Positions 1 to 8,790 of a DNA stretch of 64,000 bases are shown one piece after another (position 1 is the stretch's first letter; each line of letters begins with the position of its first letter). A program made the position numbers and the translations under genes. The DNA is taken from assembly GCF_001709345.1 (NCBI RefSeq), contig NZ_MDTQ01000001.1, positions 1,711,108-1,775,107 of the forward strand. Direction: 5' to 3'. This DNA is from Terasakiispira papahanaumokuakeensis. Its GTDB lineage: Bacteria > Pseudomonadota > Gammaproteobacteria > Pseudomonadales > Halomonadaceae. The notes beneath the pieces were generated by a model. That model worked only from the letters and a program-made list of their open reading frames with translations, was not told where the DNA came from and did not search any database.

Positions 1-461
1 GCTTGCTTGACGGCATCAAACCCTTCGATATTCAGGAAAGTTTCTTGCTGACCCGCAAATGAGGCATCTGGCAAATCTTCTGCTGTCGCGGATGACCTGA
101 CCGCCACTTTAAGGCTTGGTTCTTGAGCCAACATTTGCTCATAAGCATCACGTAAGGCCGCTTCAAGCGCAGGAGGAAACGGGGTTTCAATAACCCAGCG
201 CCGAACTTGTTCACCCGTTCTCGCTAATGCCGCGACATCATCAACATCTAGTGAAGACAACGCCTGATTGATGCGCTCATTGAGGCCTTCATGCTGCAAA
301 AACTCACGGTAAGCATCCGCGGTTGTCGCAAAACCATTGGGAACAGAAACCCCAGCTGCCGCCAAATTACTGATCATTTCCCCTAAAGAGGCATTCTTGC
401 CGCCTACTTTCTCAACGTCATTCATGCCCAGCTGATCAAACCAGATCACATACTTGTTCAA
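1..461 (-). CDS. ppsA: Phosphoenolpyruvate synthase, N-terminal part (runs off the window)
   Basis: PEP synthase converts pyruvate, ATP and water to PEP, AMP and phosphate, the entry step of gluconeogenesis from pyruvate. Only about the first 153 residues are present. They begin with the family's ATP-grasp (PPDK N-terminal) opening: a short leader, then [10 protein letters not shown] and a segment ending [15 protein letters not shown], and later [19 protein letters not shown]. The start is taken as TTG at 461, because a GGGGAG ribosome-binding site lies about 8 bases upstream and the protein start then matches known PpsA; no in-frame ATG fits as well. The gene is divergent from ppsR, which encodes its regulator. 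The C-terminal His and PEP-binding domains lie outside the window. Confidence 0.95.
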   Translation of the reverse strand, partial: MNKYVIWFDQLGMNDVEKVGGKNASLGEMISNLAAAGVSVPNGFATTADAYREFLQHEGLNERINQALSSLDVDDVAALARTGEQVRRWVIETPFPPALEAALRDAYEQMLAQEPSLKVAVRSSATAEDLPDASFAGQQETFLNIEGFDAVKQ

Positions 462-598
462 AACGCGTCTCCCCTAAAGCAGCGTTGCAATCACGCACGG
501 CATTGCGACAATAGTTAAGTTGTCAATAAAGCGTCACTAAACCTTCGCACTTGCCTAGGCCTAAGTCGCTCAATCATATCACGATTAATGGGGGCTAC

Positions 599-1429
599 AT
601 GAAGCGCACCGCTTTTTTCATTTCAGATGGCACAGGCATTACCGCCGAAGCGCTAGGGCGAAGCTTGCTAGCCCAATTTGAGACCTCTCGCCTATACATG
701 GTCACTAAGCCATATATCGACACACTCGACAAGGCGCATCAATTGCTTGATGTCATTAAAAAGACAGGCGAAGAAGATGGTCATCGGCCGATTGTAATCG
801 ACACCATTATTGACCAGAACATACGAGATATAATAAAAAGCGCTGATGCTTTAAATATTGATGTTTTTTCAACTTTTCTTGAGCCCATTGAAAATGAGCT
901 AGGTGTCAAATCATCTTATACCGTTGGCAAAACCCATGCCCTAACAAAAGCTAAAGAAGATATCTATAAATCTAGAATAGACTCAGTACACTATGCACTC
1001 GATAATGATGATGGGGCACGTACTCACCATTACGACAAAGCCGATCTTATTTTAGTGGGTGTATCTCGCTGTGGTAAAACCCCGACCTGTATATATTTGG
1101 CCCTACAATTTGGCATTCGAGCCGCCAACTACCCCATTACTGAAGACGACATGTTAGATACTGAGCTACCGAAATCGCTTCGCCCATACCGGCATAAACT
1201 CTTTGGCCTTACAATAGACCCCGAACGCTTGTCCACTATACGCCATGAACGTCGCCCTAACAGTCACTATGCTGACTTACATCAGTGTCAACGGGAGGTC
1301 AGCGATGTCGAAGCACTCTATCAACGTCATCACATCAGCTATCTAGATTCAACGTATTATTCGATCGAAGAAATTGCTGCTCGAATTCTGGCTGCAGCAG
1401 GAATAGAAAGAAGAATGTCGCCTATTTAA
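599..1429 (+). CDS. ppsR: PEP synthase regulatory protein (bifunctional kinase/pyrophosphorylase)
   Basis: PpsR (DUF299 family) switches PEP synthase off by ADP-dependent phosphorylation of a threonine next to the catalytic His, and back on by phosphate-dependent dephosphorylation. The product has the family opening [17 protein letters not shown] and the P-loop-like nucleotide motif [10 protein letters not shown] at about residues 156-165; its length of 276 aa is typical. An in-frame ATG lies 48 bases upstream, but the start at 599 is preceded by a G-rich ribosome-binding site and matches the conserved N-terminus. The gene is divergent from ppsA across a 137-bp gap, so the pair is probably co-controlled. 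It carries all the expected motifs and looks intact. Confidence 0.96.
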   Translation: MKRTAFFISDGTGITAEALGRSLLAQFETSRLYMVTKPYIDTLDKAHQLLDVIKKTGEEDGHRPIVIDTIIDQNIRDIIKSADALNIDVFSTFLEPIENELGVKSSYTVGKTHALTKAKEDIYKSRIDSVHYALDNDDGARTHHYDKADLILVGVSRCGKTPTCIYLALQFGIRAANYPITEDDMLDTELPKSLRPYRHKLFGLTIDPERLSTIRHERRPNSHYADLHQCQREVSDVEALYQRHHISYLDSTYYSIEEIAARILAAAGIERRMSPI

Positions 1430-1478
1430 TAACTTAACATGCATGCTAGATGACTATTTAATGCATCAAATGCGCCGA

Positions 1479-1506
1479 TTGATATGACAATCTTGATATG
1501 ACAATC
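1479..1506. repeat. 14-bp exact tandem duplication
   Basis: Two identical adjacent copies of TTGATATGACAATC lie between ppsR and the following phosphoesterase-like gene. It is one of many short tandem duplications in the gaps of this window. Confidence 0.9.
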
Positions 1507-1576
1507 GATGACTCAGTAATAAGTCATCTATAAAGCCTAATACTGTCATCTCGATGTCACCGTTACAGACCAAACT

Positions 1577-1606
1577 CTCCAGGTATGTTCATTAGCATGC
1601 CTGGAG
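1577..1606 (+). promoter_or_regulatory. Inverted repeat covering the ribosome-binding site of the next gene
   Basis: CTCCAGGTATG (1577-1587) pairs with CATGCCTGGAG (1596-1606) with one G-T wobble and an 8-base loop. The right arm contains the GGAG that sits about 5 bases before the GTG start at 1612. In RNA the hairpin would bury that ribosome-binding site. A regulatory role is inference. Confidence 0.5.
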
Positions 1607-1611
1607 TCACT

Positions 1612-2187
1612 GTGTTCAGACTAAAATCATCATTAATCGCCGCCAGACATGAAGAAAATTTATGTGGTTTAGATATTCCAGAAGGTCACTGGCAATTTAT
1701 TACCACCTCTCCCGAGAGTACGGGAATCGAATTGCCTTATTATCGAGTCACTCCGCATACACGCAATCAAAACAGATCAGATAGACAAACTTACGGATGT
1801 GATGGGCAGGTTAGCTGGATTGTACTGGACACCTGTAGCCATGATGGCAGCGGGGGCAGTTTTTGCGACGATCGGCGCCATTGGCTATCAAAAGCCTTAA
1901 CACAAAGTCATAGTCCGATTATCTTATTTATGGCTTATCCTCCTTTTAGTATCGATTTAAATGAATATTATATTCAAGGTTTCGATGATGAAGGAGTATT
2001 TAGCACCTTATTGATGCGTAGCCGAGACCGTATCAGAGGCCTCATCTGGCACTATGGGGACCGGCCTGTTTCGGGAGTCTGGCAAGGGATCCCTCATTAC
2101 AACTTACCCTATTTAGTTAAGCGCAGCATTTCTGTTAATGGCTTACCACCAAAAGATAACGGTATAAAACTAACCGCTATCTCATAA
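1612..2187 (+). CDS. Degenerate calcineurin-like phosphoesterase (CpdA/Icc-related), probably inactive
   Basis: The second half resembles the C-terminal half of CpdA-type cyclic-nucleotide phosphodiesterases: a strand reading WIVLDT, an acidic helix, then IILFMAYPPF, and later LIWHYGDRPVSGVWQGIP. In active enzymes these last two places read roughly HHPPF and CGHxHRP and supply metal-binding histidines; here those are replaced. The N-terminal half, which should carry the DLH, GDN and GNHD metal motifs, is absent: the first 65 or so residues show none of them and the gap upstream encodes none. GTG at 1612 has a well-placed GGAG; an ATG at 1585 in the same frame is the alternative. It is either a decayed gene or a pseudoenzyme. 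Assignment to the fold is by motif alignment from memory and is moderately sure. Confidence 0.55.
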   Translation: MFRLKSSLIAARHEENLCGLDIPEGHWQFITTSPESTGIELPYYRVTPHTRNQNRSDRQTYGCDGQVSWIVLDTCSHDGSGGSFCDDRRHWLSKALTQSHSPIILFMAYPPFSIDLNEYYIQGFDDEGVFSTLLMRSRDRIRGLIWHYGDRPVSGVWQGIPHYNLPYLVKRSISVNGLPPKDNGIKLTAIS

Positions 2188-2294
2188 ATAAAGGATCCGT
2201 TAGCAGACCAAAGAAGACATTGTCACATGTTGCTTTCAATACGCTAAGTGACAATCATTCATCACACCTTCCCAAAGCTATTAGCGCAAGGGGT

Positions 2295-4313
2295 TCACAA
2301 AGCCAAACGCATGTTCTCCAGCTGCTGCAAACGATCGCGTAGACGAGCCGCTTCCTCAAACTCTAGATTTTTAGCCGCTTCATACATTTTTTTCTGTAAC
2401 GCTGAAATCTCTTTTTCCAGTACTTCAGGAGATTCAGGTAAGCCCGAAAGATCGTATTCCGCCGCGGCTTCGGCAACTTTTTTCTGATGCTTACGGCTTC
2501 TTGAGCCTGGGGCTTGGGCTCCTTCCAAAATATCAGCAACCGATTTATGAATTGTAACAGGTGAAATATTATGTTCAGCATTAAATCCCAGCTGCTTGTC
2601 ACGACGACGCTGAGTCTCATCCATAGCTCTTTGCATCGATCCTGTCACTTTATCAGCATACAAAATTGCGCGACCTTCGGCGTTACGCGCTGCCCGTCCA
2701 ATCGTTTGAATCAAAGAGCGTTCTGAACGGAGAAACCCCTCTTTATCCGCATCCAAAATAGCAACAAGAGAAACTTCTGGCATATCCAGCCCTTCACGCA
2801 GCAAATTGATCCCAACGAGGACATCAAAAACACCCAAACGTAAGTCCCTAATAATTTCGACACGCTCTACCGTATCAATATCAGAATGCAGATAGCGGAC
2901 CTGAACACCGTGTTCAGCTAAATAATCTGTCAGATCTTCAGCCATGCGCTTGGTCAACGTTGTCACCAGCACGCGCTCTTCTCTGGCTGCAACCTGGTGG
3001 ATCTCCCCTAATAAATCATCGACTTGATGTGTTGCTGGGCGAATCTCAATCAAAGGATCAACAAGGCCTGTAGGACGAACAACTTGCTCGACAACCTGGC
3101 CAGCATGCTCATCCTCATAAGCACCCGGGGTTGCAGAGACGAAGATCATTTGGGGCGCTAATTGCTCCCACTCCTCAAACTTTAATGGCCGATTATCTAG
3201 CGCAGAAGGAAGGCGGAAACCATACTCCACAAGCGTTTCTTTCCGAGATCGGTCTCCCCGGTACATGGCCCCAATTTGAGGAACAGTGACATGAGACTCA
3301 TCGATAAATAGCAATGCATTATCAGGTAGATAATCAAAAAATGTCGGCGGGGCTTCCCCAGGAGAACGTCCAGATAGGTAACGAGAGTAGTTCTCTACGC
3401 CGTTACAATAACCTAACTCTAGCATCATCTCGATGTCATAGAGTGTGCGTTGCTCCAAGCGTTGAGCCTCTACTAAGCGATCATGCTTGCGTAACCATTC
3501 AAGCCGCTCTCGAAGCTCTTCTTTAATATGCTCGACGGCATTCAGCAAAGTATCACGTGGCGTTACATAGTGACTTTTCGGATAAACGGTATAACGAGGT
3601 ACTTTGTTTAACACCTCGCCCGTCAATGGATCAAACAGAGAAAGCTGTTCAATCTCATCATCGAACATTTCAATACGCAGTGCTTCTTGCTCGGACTCTG
3701 CTGGGAAGATATCCACGACATCCCCTCGCACCCGAAAAGTCGCTCGCCGAAAGTCCATATCATTGCGGGTATATTGCAGCTCAGCTAGGCGGCGCAGCAA
3801 TTGGCGTTGATCAATATGATCACCACGGTCGAGATGCAGCACCATTTTCAAATAAGAAGCAGGATCCCCAAGGCCATAAATAGATGAAACCGTCGCAACG
3901 ATAATGGCATCATTACGCTCTAATAATGCTTTCGTTGCGGAAAGCCGCATTTGCTCAATGTGATCATTGATTGAGGCATCTTTCTCAATGAAAGTATCAC
4001 TCGAAGGCACATAAGCTTCCGGCTGATAATAATCATAATATGAAACAAAATACTCAACCGCATTGGCCGGGAAGAACTGCTTGAATTCACCGTACAATTG
4101 CGCAGCCAGCGTTTTATTGTGTGCCAATACAAGCGTTGGCCGCTGTTGCGACTGAATCACATTGGCCATGGTGAACGTCTTACCTGACCCGGTCACACCC
4201 AACAACGTCTGATGCGCTAATCCACTCTGTAATCCATCCACCAACTGATTAATCGCTTTGGGCTGATCCCCAGCGGGGGAATAGGAAGAGCTCAGTTGGA
4301 AAGCATCAGTCAT
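2295..4313 (-). CDS. uvrB: Excinuclease ABC subunit B
   Basis: UvrB is the damage-verifying helicase-like subunit of the UvrABC nucleotide excision repair complex. It receives DNA from UvrA and then recruits UvrC for incision. The 672-aa product has Walker [11 protein letters not shown] near residue 40, the beta-hairpin region [12 protein letters not shown], the helicase motifs DESHVT and ATPGAYE, motif [11 protein letters not shown], and a C-terminal UVR coiled-coil ([20 protein letters not shown]) that binds UvrC. ATG at 4313 is preferred over an in-frame TTG at 4325, because GAGG lies directly before the TTG. A LexA-box sequence lies 70-85 bases upstream, so SOS induction is likely. Confidence 0.97.
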   Translation of the reverse strand: MTDAFQLSSSYSPAGDQPKAINQLVDGLQSGLAHQTLLGVTGSGKTFTMANVIQSQQRPTLVLAHNKTLAAQLYGEFKQFFPANAVEYFVSYYDYYQPEAYVPSSDTFIEKDASINDHIEQMRLSATKALLERNDAIIVATVSSIYGLGDPASYLKMVLHLDRGDHIDQRQLLRRLAELQYTRNDMDFRRATFRVRGDVVDIFPAESEQEALRIEMFDDEIEQLSLFDPLTGEVLNKVPRYTVYPKSHYVTPRDTLLNAVEHIKEELRERLEWLRKHDRLVEAQRLEQRTLYDIEMMLELGYCNGVENYSRYLSGRSPGEAPPTFFDYLPDNALLFIDESHVTVPQIGAMYRGDRSRKETLVEYGFRLPSALDNRPLKFEEWEQLAPQMIFVSATPGAYEDEHAGQVVEQVVRPTGLVDPLIEIRPATHQVDDLLGEIHQVAAREERVLVTTLTKRMAEDLTDYLAEHGVQVRYLHSDIDTVERVEIIRDLRLGVFDVLVGINLLREGLDMPEVSLVAILDADKEGFLRSERSLIQTIGRAARNAEGRAILYADKVTGSMQRAMDETQRRRDKQLGFNAEHNISPVTIHKSVADILEGAQAPGSRSRKHQKKVAEAAAEYDLSGLPESPEVLEKEISALQKKMYEAAKNLEFEEAARLRDRLQQLENMRLAL

Positions 4314-4382
4314 TATATTCTTCAACCTCGCATCATGCTGAACGAATCAAATAAGGCACCACCATACCCCACTCCGACATAA

Positions 4383-4398
4383 CTGTATATAATCACAG
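4383..4398 (-). promoter_or_regulatory. LexA (SOS) box upstream of uvrB
   Basis: CTGT-ATATAATC-ACAG matches the gammaproteobacterial LexA consensus CTGT-N8-ACAG exactly in its conserved arms. It overlaps the last codons and stop of the upstream ugd-like gene and lies about 70 bases before the uvrB start. uvrB is a classical SOS gene, which supports the call. Confidence 0.8.
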
Positions 4399-5697
4399 CT
4401 CACGAACCTGTCGACCAACACCACAGTAAACAAACCCTTGATCGGCAACGAATGCGGGGTCGTAGATATTACGACCATCAAAAATAACGGCCTGTCGCAT
4501 CGCCGTTTTAAGACGGGTAAAGTCTGGACTCCAATAAGCCTTCCATTCAGTCACAATCAATAAGGCATCAGCATCAATAGCAGCATTGTAGGGATCCTCA
4601 TGGTAAGTCAGACCTTCCTGCACCCCGAACTCATCCTGCAATGCGGGCAAAGCTTCAGGATCATGAACCTGAACGTGGCAGCCTTGCGCAATTAAGGCCT
4701 CAATCAGCCGAATTGAAGGCGCATTATCAATGCGAGAACTCCCCGGTTTAAATGCTGCCCCCCACAAGGCGACGGTCCGTCCTTTGAGGTCCGCATTGTA
4801 AAACTGCCACAGCTTGCGAAAGAGTACTTCTTTCTGCTGTTCGTTGATATCAAGGACTTGGGCTAAAAGTGTCGACCCAACGCCTTTATCTTCAAGGGTT
4901 GATACCAGATTCATGACATCGCGAGAGAAATTACGTCCGCCAAAGCCGCAACCAGGATAGAGGTATTCATGACCAATACGCCGATCGCCCCCCATCCCTT
5001 GACGCACACTTTCGATATCGACATTGAGGCTATCAGCTAAATTGGCCATATCATTCATAAAGCTCAAACGCGTCGCCAACATGCCGGTGATGGCCAACTT
5101 AGTAAACTCAGCCTCGCGCGTCCCCATCACCCGAATACGGTCTTCACGCCGGTTAAAAGGACGGAGTAATTCTCGAATCAGTCGCTCAGCCCAAGGTGAC
5201 TCGGCGCCTAATAAGACTTGATTCGGCCGAGTGAATCCTTTTAAAGCAGCCCCTTCTTGCAACAAATCAGGCAATGCCACCACTTCTCGCGGCCAATCAT
5301 TGGAAGGATGCTGAATTAAGCCATGTAGCTGAGCAGTGGTACCCACAGGAAAAGTGCTCTGATTCACGACCAATAAAGCACCCACTGTTTGCTCTGCAAT
5401 AGCCTGAACCAATGTCATCGCATCGTTTTGCTGGTCTGGCGGCAATGCCACGAAAATCACACGAGGAGAATGAGTATTCGCTGAAACAGACTCACCAGGC
5501 AAAACGAGTCGTCCCGAGCGCCGCTGCTCTTGGATCAGCAACGCCAAACCTGGTTCTCGATCGATGGCTTCTCCATCGTTCAAAGCGCGCTCTAACGCTT
5601 GGGAATTCAAGTGCAACGTGACATTGTGCCCGGTGGATGCCATACAAGCTGCGGTGACTAGCGCACATAAGCCTTGGCCATAAATATCCAGGTTCAT
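4393..5697 (-). CDS. UDP-glucose 6-dehydrogenase-like protein lacking the catalytic Cys
   Basis: This is a 434-aa member of the UDP-glucose/GDP-mannose dehydrogenase family, whose active members oxidise UDP-glucose to UDP-glucuronate with NAD. The overall domain order is kept: N-terminal Rossmann fold, central dimer helix (LATRLSFMNDMANLADSLN) and C-terminal UDP-binding domain (WGAAFKPGSSRIDNAPS). Key positions differ. The catalytic-loop motif normally GGSCFPKD reads GGRNFSRD, so the nucleophilic Cys is Asn256. The Asn four residues after the conserved Lys200 is Thr204. NPEFL reads LPDLL. The dinucleotide motif GxGYVG reads GQGLCA. The ATG overlaps the galU stop (ATGA), so the two are translationally coupled. 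It is probably a pseudoenzyme or an enzyme with changed chemistry. Confidence 0.85.
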   Translation of the reverse strand: MNLDIYGQGLCALVTAACMASTGHNVTLHLNSQALERALNDGEAIDREPGLALLIQEQRRSGRLVLPGESVSANTHSPRVIFVALPPDQQNDAMTLVQAIAEQTVGALLVVNQSTFPVGTTAQLHGLIQHPSNDWPREVVALPDLLQEGAALKGFTRPNQVLLGAESPWAERLIRELLRPFNRREDRIRVMGTREAEFTKLAITGMLATRLSFMNDMANLADSLNVDIESVRQGMGGDRRIGHEYLYPGCGFGGRNFSRDVMNLVSTLEDKGVGSTLLAQVLDINEQQKEVLFRKLWQFYNADLKGRTVALWGAAFKPGSSRIDNAPSIRLIEALIAQGCHVQVHDPEALPALQDEFGVQEGLTYHEDPYNAAIDADALLIVTEWKAYWSPDFTRLKTAMRQAVIFDGRNIYDPAFVADQGFVYCGVGRQVREL

Positions 5698-6581
5698 GAC
5701 AGAGCCTCAACCTGTTGACGCAGGAGCGCTTCGAACGCCTTCCCCATCATCGGATGCTTAACCGCATAGTTCAAAGTGGCCTGCAAATATCCCAACTTGT
5801 TACCGCAGTCATAAGTAACGCCCTGCATACGATACGCTTCCAACGTGTGGGTCCGTAAAAGCGCATCAAGTGCATCGGTTAATTGAATTTCGTTACCCGC
5901 ACCGGGCTTGGTTTGAGCCAATAACTCAAAGATCTCAGGAGGTAAAATATAGCGTCCGACTACGGATAAATTTGAGGGGGCTTGATCCGGGGAGGGCTTT
6001 TCAACCAAACCAACCATTGGACAGCTCTGCCCTGGCTCGGGTGAATCTTTTAAATCCGCAATACCATACTGATCAACATTTTGATCCGGTACGGCTTCAA
6101 CCATAATCTGTGCATGGCCTGTTGACTCATAACGCTCAAGCATACAACGTAAATCTTGAGCCGTATCGGCCGCTTGATCCACCAAAACATCAGGTAAAAG
6201 CACTGCGAAAGGACTCTCTCCAATGACCTCTCGAGCACATAAAACCGCATGCCCAAGCCCCAACGCTTGACCCTGTCGAACAGCAATCACACGCACATCA
6301 TCAGGAATAATCTGGCGTACAGTATTCAATAGTTCTATTTTGCCGCGACGCTCGAGCTCACTCTCAAGCTCATAATTGACATCAAAATGATCTTCAATTG
6401 CGCGCTTCGCATTATGCGTAACCAACACAATCTCACGAATACCGGCCGCAACCGCTTCCTCAACAACGTACTGAATCACAGGCTTATCGACGACCGTCAA
6501 CATCTCTTTTGGGATCGCCTTGCTGGCAGGTAAAAAACGGGTTCCAAGACCAGCAACAGGCAAAACGGCTTTCGTCAGCAT
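5694..6581 (-). CDS. galU: UTP--glucose-1-phosphate uridylyltransferase
   Basis: GalU makes UDP-glucose from UTP and glucose-1-phosphate for lipopolysaccharide, capsule and osmolyte synthesis. The product opens with KAVLPVAGLGTRFLPASKAIPKEML in two overlapping motifs: the nucleotide-binding GLGTRFLPA and the catalytic SKAIPKEML. It later has VEKPSPDQAPSNL and GNEIQLTDA, as in bacterial GalU, and the 295-aa length is typical. The start at 6581 follows GGAG by 6 bases; an in-frame upstream ATG at 6602 lacks a site. It is the first gene of a two-gene unit with the ugd-like gene, overlapping it by 4 bases. Confidence 0.96.
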   Translation of the reverse strand: MLTKAVLPVAGLGTRFLPASKAIPKEMLTVVDKPVIQYVVEEAVAAGIREIVLVTHNAKRAIEDHFDVNYELESELERRGKIELLNTVRQIIPDDVRVIAVRQGQALGLGHAVLCAREVIGESPFAVLLPDVLVDQAADTAQDLRCMLERYESTGHAQIMVEAVPDQNVDQYGIADLKDSPEPGQSCPMVGLVEKPSPDQAPSNLSVVGRYILPPEIFELLAQTKPGAGNEIQLTDALDALLRTHTLEAYRMQGVTYDCGNKLGYLQATLNYAVKHPMMGKAFEALLRQQVEALS

Positions 6582-7020
6582 GATTTCTCCATCAGATGTC
6601 ATCAGGATATTGATGCAAAGCGCACCTTAATAGTTAAATTCAATTATGCGGGAGCGCAGTATGCCATGTTCCCAGCCCCTCAACACTACTCAATCAAACA
6701 TTCAGCCAAACATTCAATTACAATGCTCAATTACAACACTCAATCACGACACAGCTCACCAGCATGAAGGACAGTATCTTACGGAAGACTGAATCGGATC
6801 ACACGTTCAGGCGTTGAGAAAGCCCACTACACTCGAGATTAAAAGCAAAGATTGCATCTCGTTACGCCTTTATGCATTGGCGCAATTGATTTCAGTGCTC
6901 ACTCAATGCTTAGAATAGCGTTTATGTAGCACTCACTCGCATGGCGCCATACTGCGACAATGCGTACACTAAGCTTTGACCCCTAACCCTTTTCGCTATC
7001 CACTCAGGGCGGAGCGGCAG
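6582..7020. other. 439-bp divergent gap between galU and cheV
   Basis: This gap must hold the promoters for galU (minus) and cheV (plus). I see no convincing sigma-70 or sigma-28 hexamer pair. It contains an imperfect tandem array at 6691-6752. Nothing else stands out and no small ORF with a good ribosome-binding site was seen. Confidence 0.6.
6691..6752. repeat. Five imperfect tandem units of 12-13 bp
   Basis: Units read CAATCAAACATT, CAGCCAAACATT, CAATTACAATGCT, CAATTACAACACT and CAATCACGACAC in direct succession. The similarity is partial but the period is regular. Confidence 0.7.
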
Positions 7021-7965
7021 ATGAGTAAGTTACTGGAATCGATTAATCAGCACACCCAAATGGCGGGCGAAAACCGGCTTGAACTCTTGCTGTTCCGGCT
7101 GAATAGTCCTCAGCTCTATGGGATTAATGTCTTTAAGGTCAAGCGAATCATTCCGACACCCGCGATGGTTCAATTACCAGACCATCATCCTTGTATCGTC
7201 GGCATCGCCGACACCATGGATGGTACACTACCGATTATCAACCTTAATACCGCATTACGTCGCCCAGAGGCCCAGGCACACTTTAATACGGTGATTGTCA
7301 CTGAGTTTAACCACCATTTACAGGGCTTTATGGTGGAAACAGTAGAGCACATCATTAATCTGGATTGGCCAGCGATTCAACGCCCGCCTCATAGTACTGG
7401 ACGTCACCATTACTTAACGGCGATTACAGAGTATGAAAATAAGATCGTTGAAATCATCGACGTTGAAAAGATCATGGATGAGATTTCGCCTAAAACGTCT
7501 TCTGCGATCATTGAAGCATCGTTACCCGATAATGCTCAACACCCACAAAAGATTCTAGTCGTTGATGATTCACAGGTTGCCCGCCAACAAATCAAAAGAA
7601 GTCTCACAGCCATTGGCTTTGAAGCGGTCATGATGGAAGACGGTAAAGAAGCGCTTCAACACCTTAGAAAGCTTGTCGATGAAGGCCATTCACCTATAGA
7701 AGAATACCTTATGGTCATTTCAGATATTGAAATGCCACAAATGGATGGCTATGCCCTAACGCGGGCGATTAAAGAAACACCAGCACTTGCAGAGCTACAT
7801 GTTTTACTACATACATCGCTAAGCGGTATTTTCAACAAGCCAATGGTACAAGCCGTTGGTGCCGATGATTTTATCGCAAAATTTGACCCGACAAGCCTAG
7901 CCCAAGCAATTCTTGAGCAGGCGGGACACTCTCCGCCCTATGTTGAAGCCGGTGCTGCCTCTTAA
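7021..7965 (+). CDS. cheV: Chemotaxis coupling protein CheV
   Basis: CheV links chemoreceptors to the CheA kinase through an N-terminal CheW domain (about residues 20-160) and carries a C-terminal receiver domain (about 180-310) thought to tune adaptation. The N-terminus MSKLLESINQHTQMAGENRL is characteristic. The receiver shows the acidic pocket VVDDS, the phospho-acceptor in VISDIEMPQMDG and the lysine in DDFIAKFDP. Start at 7021 has GGAG in good position; an upstream in-frame start at 6976 does not match the family N-terminus. The gene stands alone, convergent with yciK, and its stop lies in a 22-bp palindrome. Confidence 0.95.
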   Translation: MSKLLESINQHTQMAGENRLELLLFRLNSPQLYGINVFKVKRIIPTPAMVQLPDHHPCIVGIADTMDGTLPIINLNTALRRPEAQAHFNTVIVTEFNHHLQGFMVETVEHIINLDWPAIQRPPHSTGRHHYLTAITEYENKIVEIIDVEKIMDEISPKTSSAIIEASLPDNAQHPQKILVVDDSQVARQQIKRSLTAIGFEAVMMEDGKEALQHLRKLVDEGHSPIEEYLMVISDIEMPQMDGYALTRAIKETPALAELHVLLHTSLSGIFNKPMVQAVGADDFIAKFDPTSLAQAILEQAGHSPPYVEAGAAS

Positions 7966-7974
7966 GAGGCAGCA
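7953..7974 (+). terminator. 22-bp perfect palindrome across the cheV stop codon
   Basis: TGCTGCCTCTT and AAGAGGCAGCA form a perfect inverted repeat with the cheV TAA near its centre. There is no T-run after it, so a rho-independent terminator is possible but not proven. It also lies between convergent genes. Confidence 0.45.
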
Positions 7975-8013
7975 TCAAGCCGTTAGTTCAAGCTCATTGA
8001 CACACGATAGCGA

Positions 8014-8775
8014 TTACAGCTTAGGCGGCTGTGCGTTAAAAGCCTGACCTGTCACCCCTCGACTATCCGGCCCCATTAAATATAAATAAGTAGGCATAAT
8101 CTCATCTGGGGTACGTAAACTATTAGGATCTTCTGCCGGAAACGCAGCCTTACGCATGGCTGTTCGCGTCGCCCCGGGGTTGAGCGTATTCACTCGAATT
8201 GTCGTGGTATTTTCCAGCTCGTCAGCCAATATCTGCATCAGGCCTTCGGTCGCAAATTTAGATGTTGCATAAGCGCCCCAAAAAGCACGCCCCTTCCTAC
8301 CAACAGATGAAGAAGTAAAGATAATCGATGCATCGTCAGAGGCGCTCATCAACCCCAGCAAGGCTTGAGTCATCATCAAAGGCCCCTGAAAGTTGATTTT
8401 CATGACCTGCTCCCACAATTGTGGGTTATAGCCTTGCACTGGCGTAATGCGCCCTAAAATACCGGCATTATGCAAAAGCCCATCAAGTCGCCCAAACGTC
8501 TCTCTAAGACGATCCGCCATGGTCTCATAATCGGACCATGTCGCCCCTTCCAAGTCTAATGGGTAAATTGCAGGCTGGGGGCCACCAGATTGCTCAATTT
8601 CGTCGTAAACAGCTTCAAGCTTACTGATTGTCCGACCCAGTAGTATGACCGTGGCACCATGGGCCGCATAACTTAAAGCGGCCGCACGTCCAATACCGTC
8701 ACCAGCGCCAGTTACGACCACAACACGGCCGCTAAGCAGGTCATCAGCCGCTTGATACTCCAATTGACAACTCAT
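8014..8775 (-). CDS. yciK: Short-chain dehydrogenase/reductase, YciK type
   Basis: This is a soluble classical SDR close to YciK, whose physiological substrate is not established. It has the NAD(P)-binding TGAGDGIG near residue 20, NNAG-equivalent HNAGILG, the catalytic Ser in FTSSSVG, and YATSK with the catalytic Tyr and Lys. The first in-frame ATG (8790) directly follows the cpoB stop codon; ATG at 8775 has a weak GGA upstream and gives a start closer to the family, so I chose it without certainty. It is the last gene of the tol-pal block, probably read through from cpoB. Confidence 0.88.
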   Translation of the reverse strand: MSCQLEYQAADDLLSGRVVVVTGAGDGIGRAAALSYAAHGATVILLGRTISKLEAVYDEIEQSGGPQPAIYPLDLEGATWSDYETMADRLRETFGRLDGLLHNAGILGRITPVQGYNPQLWEQVMKINFQGPLMMTQALLGLMSASDDASIIFTSSSVGRKGRAFWGAYATSKFATEGLMQILADELENTTTIRVNTLNPGATRTAMRKAAFPAEDPNSLRTPDEIMPTYLYLMGPDSRGVTGQAFNAQPPKL

Positions 8776-8790
8776 CGTACAATAATCCAT

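Noticed and set aside
2248-2487. Plus-strand reading frame over the uvrB 3' end
   Set aside because: It lies antisense to the well-supported uvrB coding sequence, with no ribosome-binding site or family match.
6691-6752. CRISPR array
   Set aside because: Units are adjacent and only 12-13 bp, without spacers; no cas genes are present. The same holds for the other tandem arrays.
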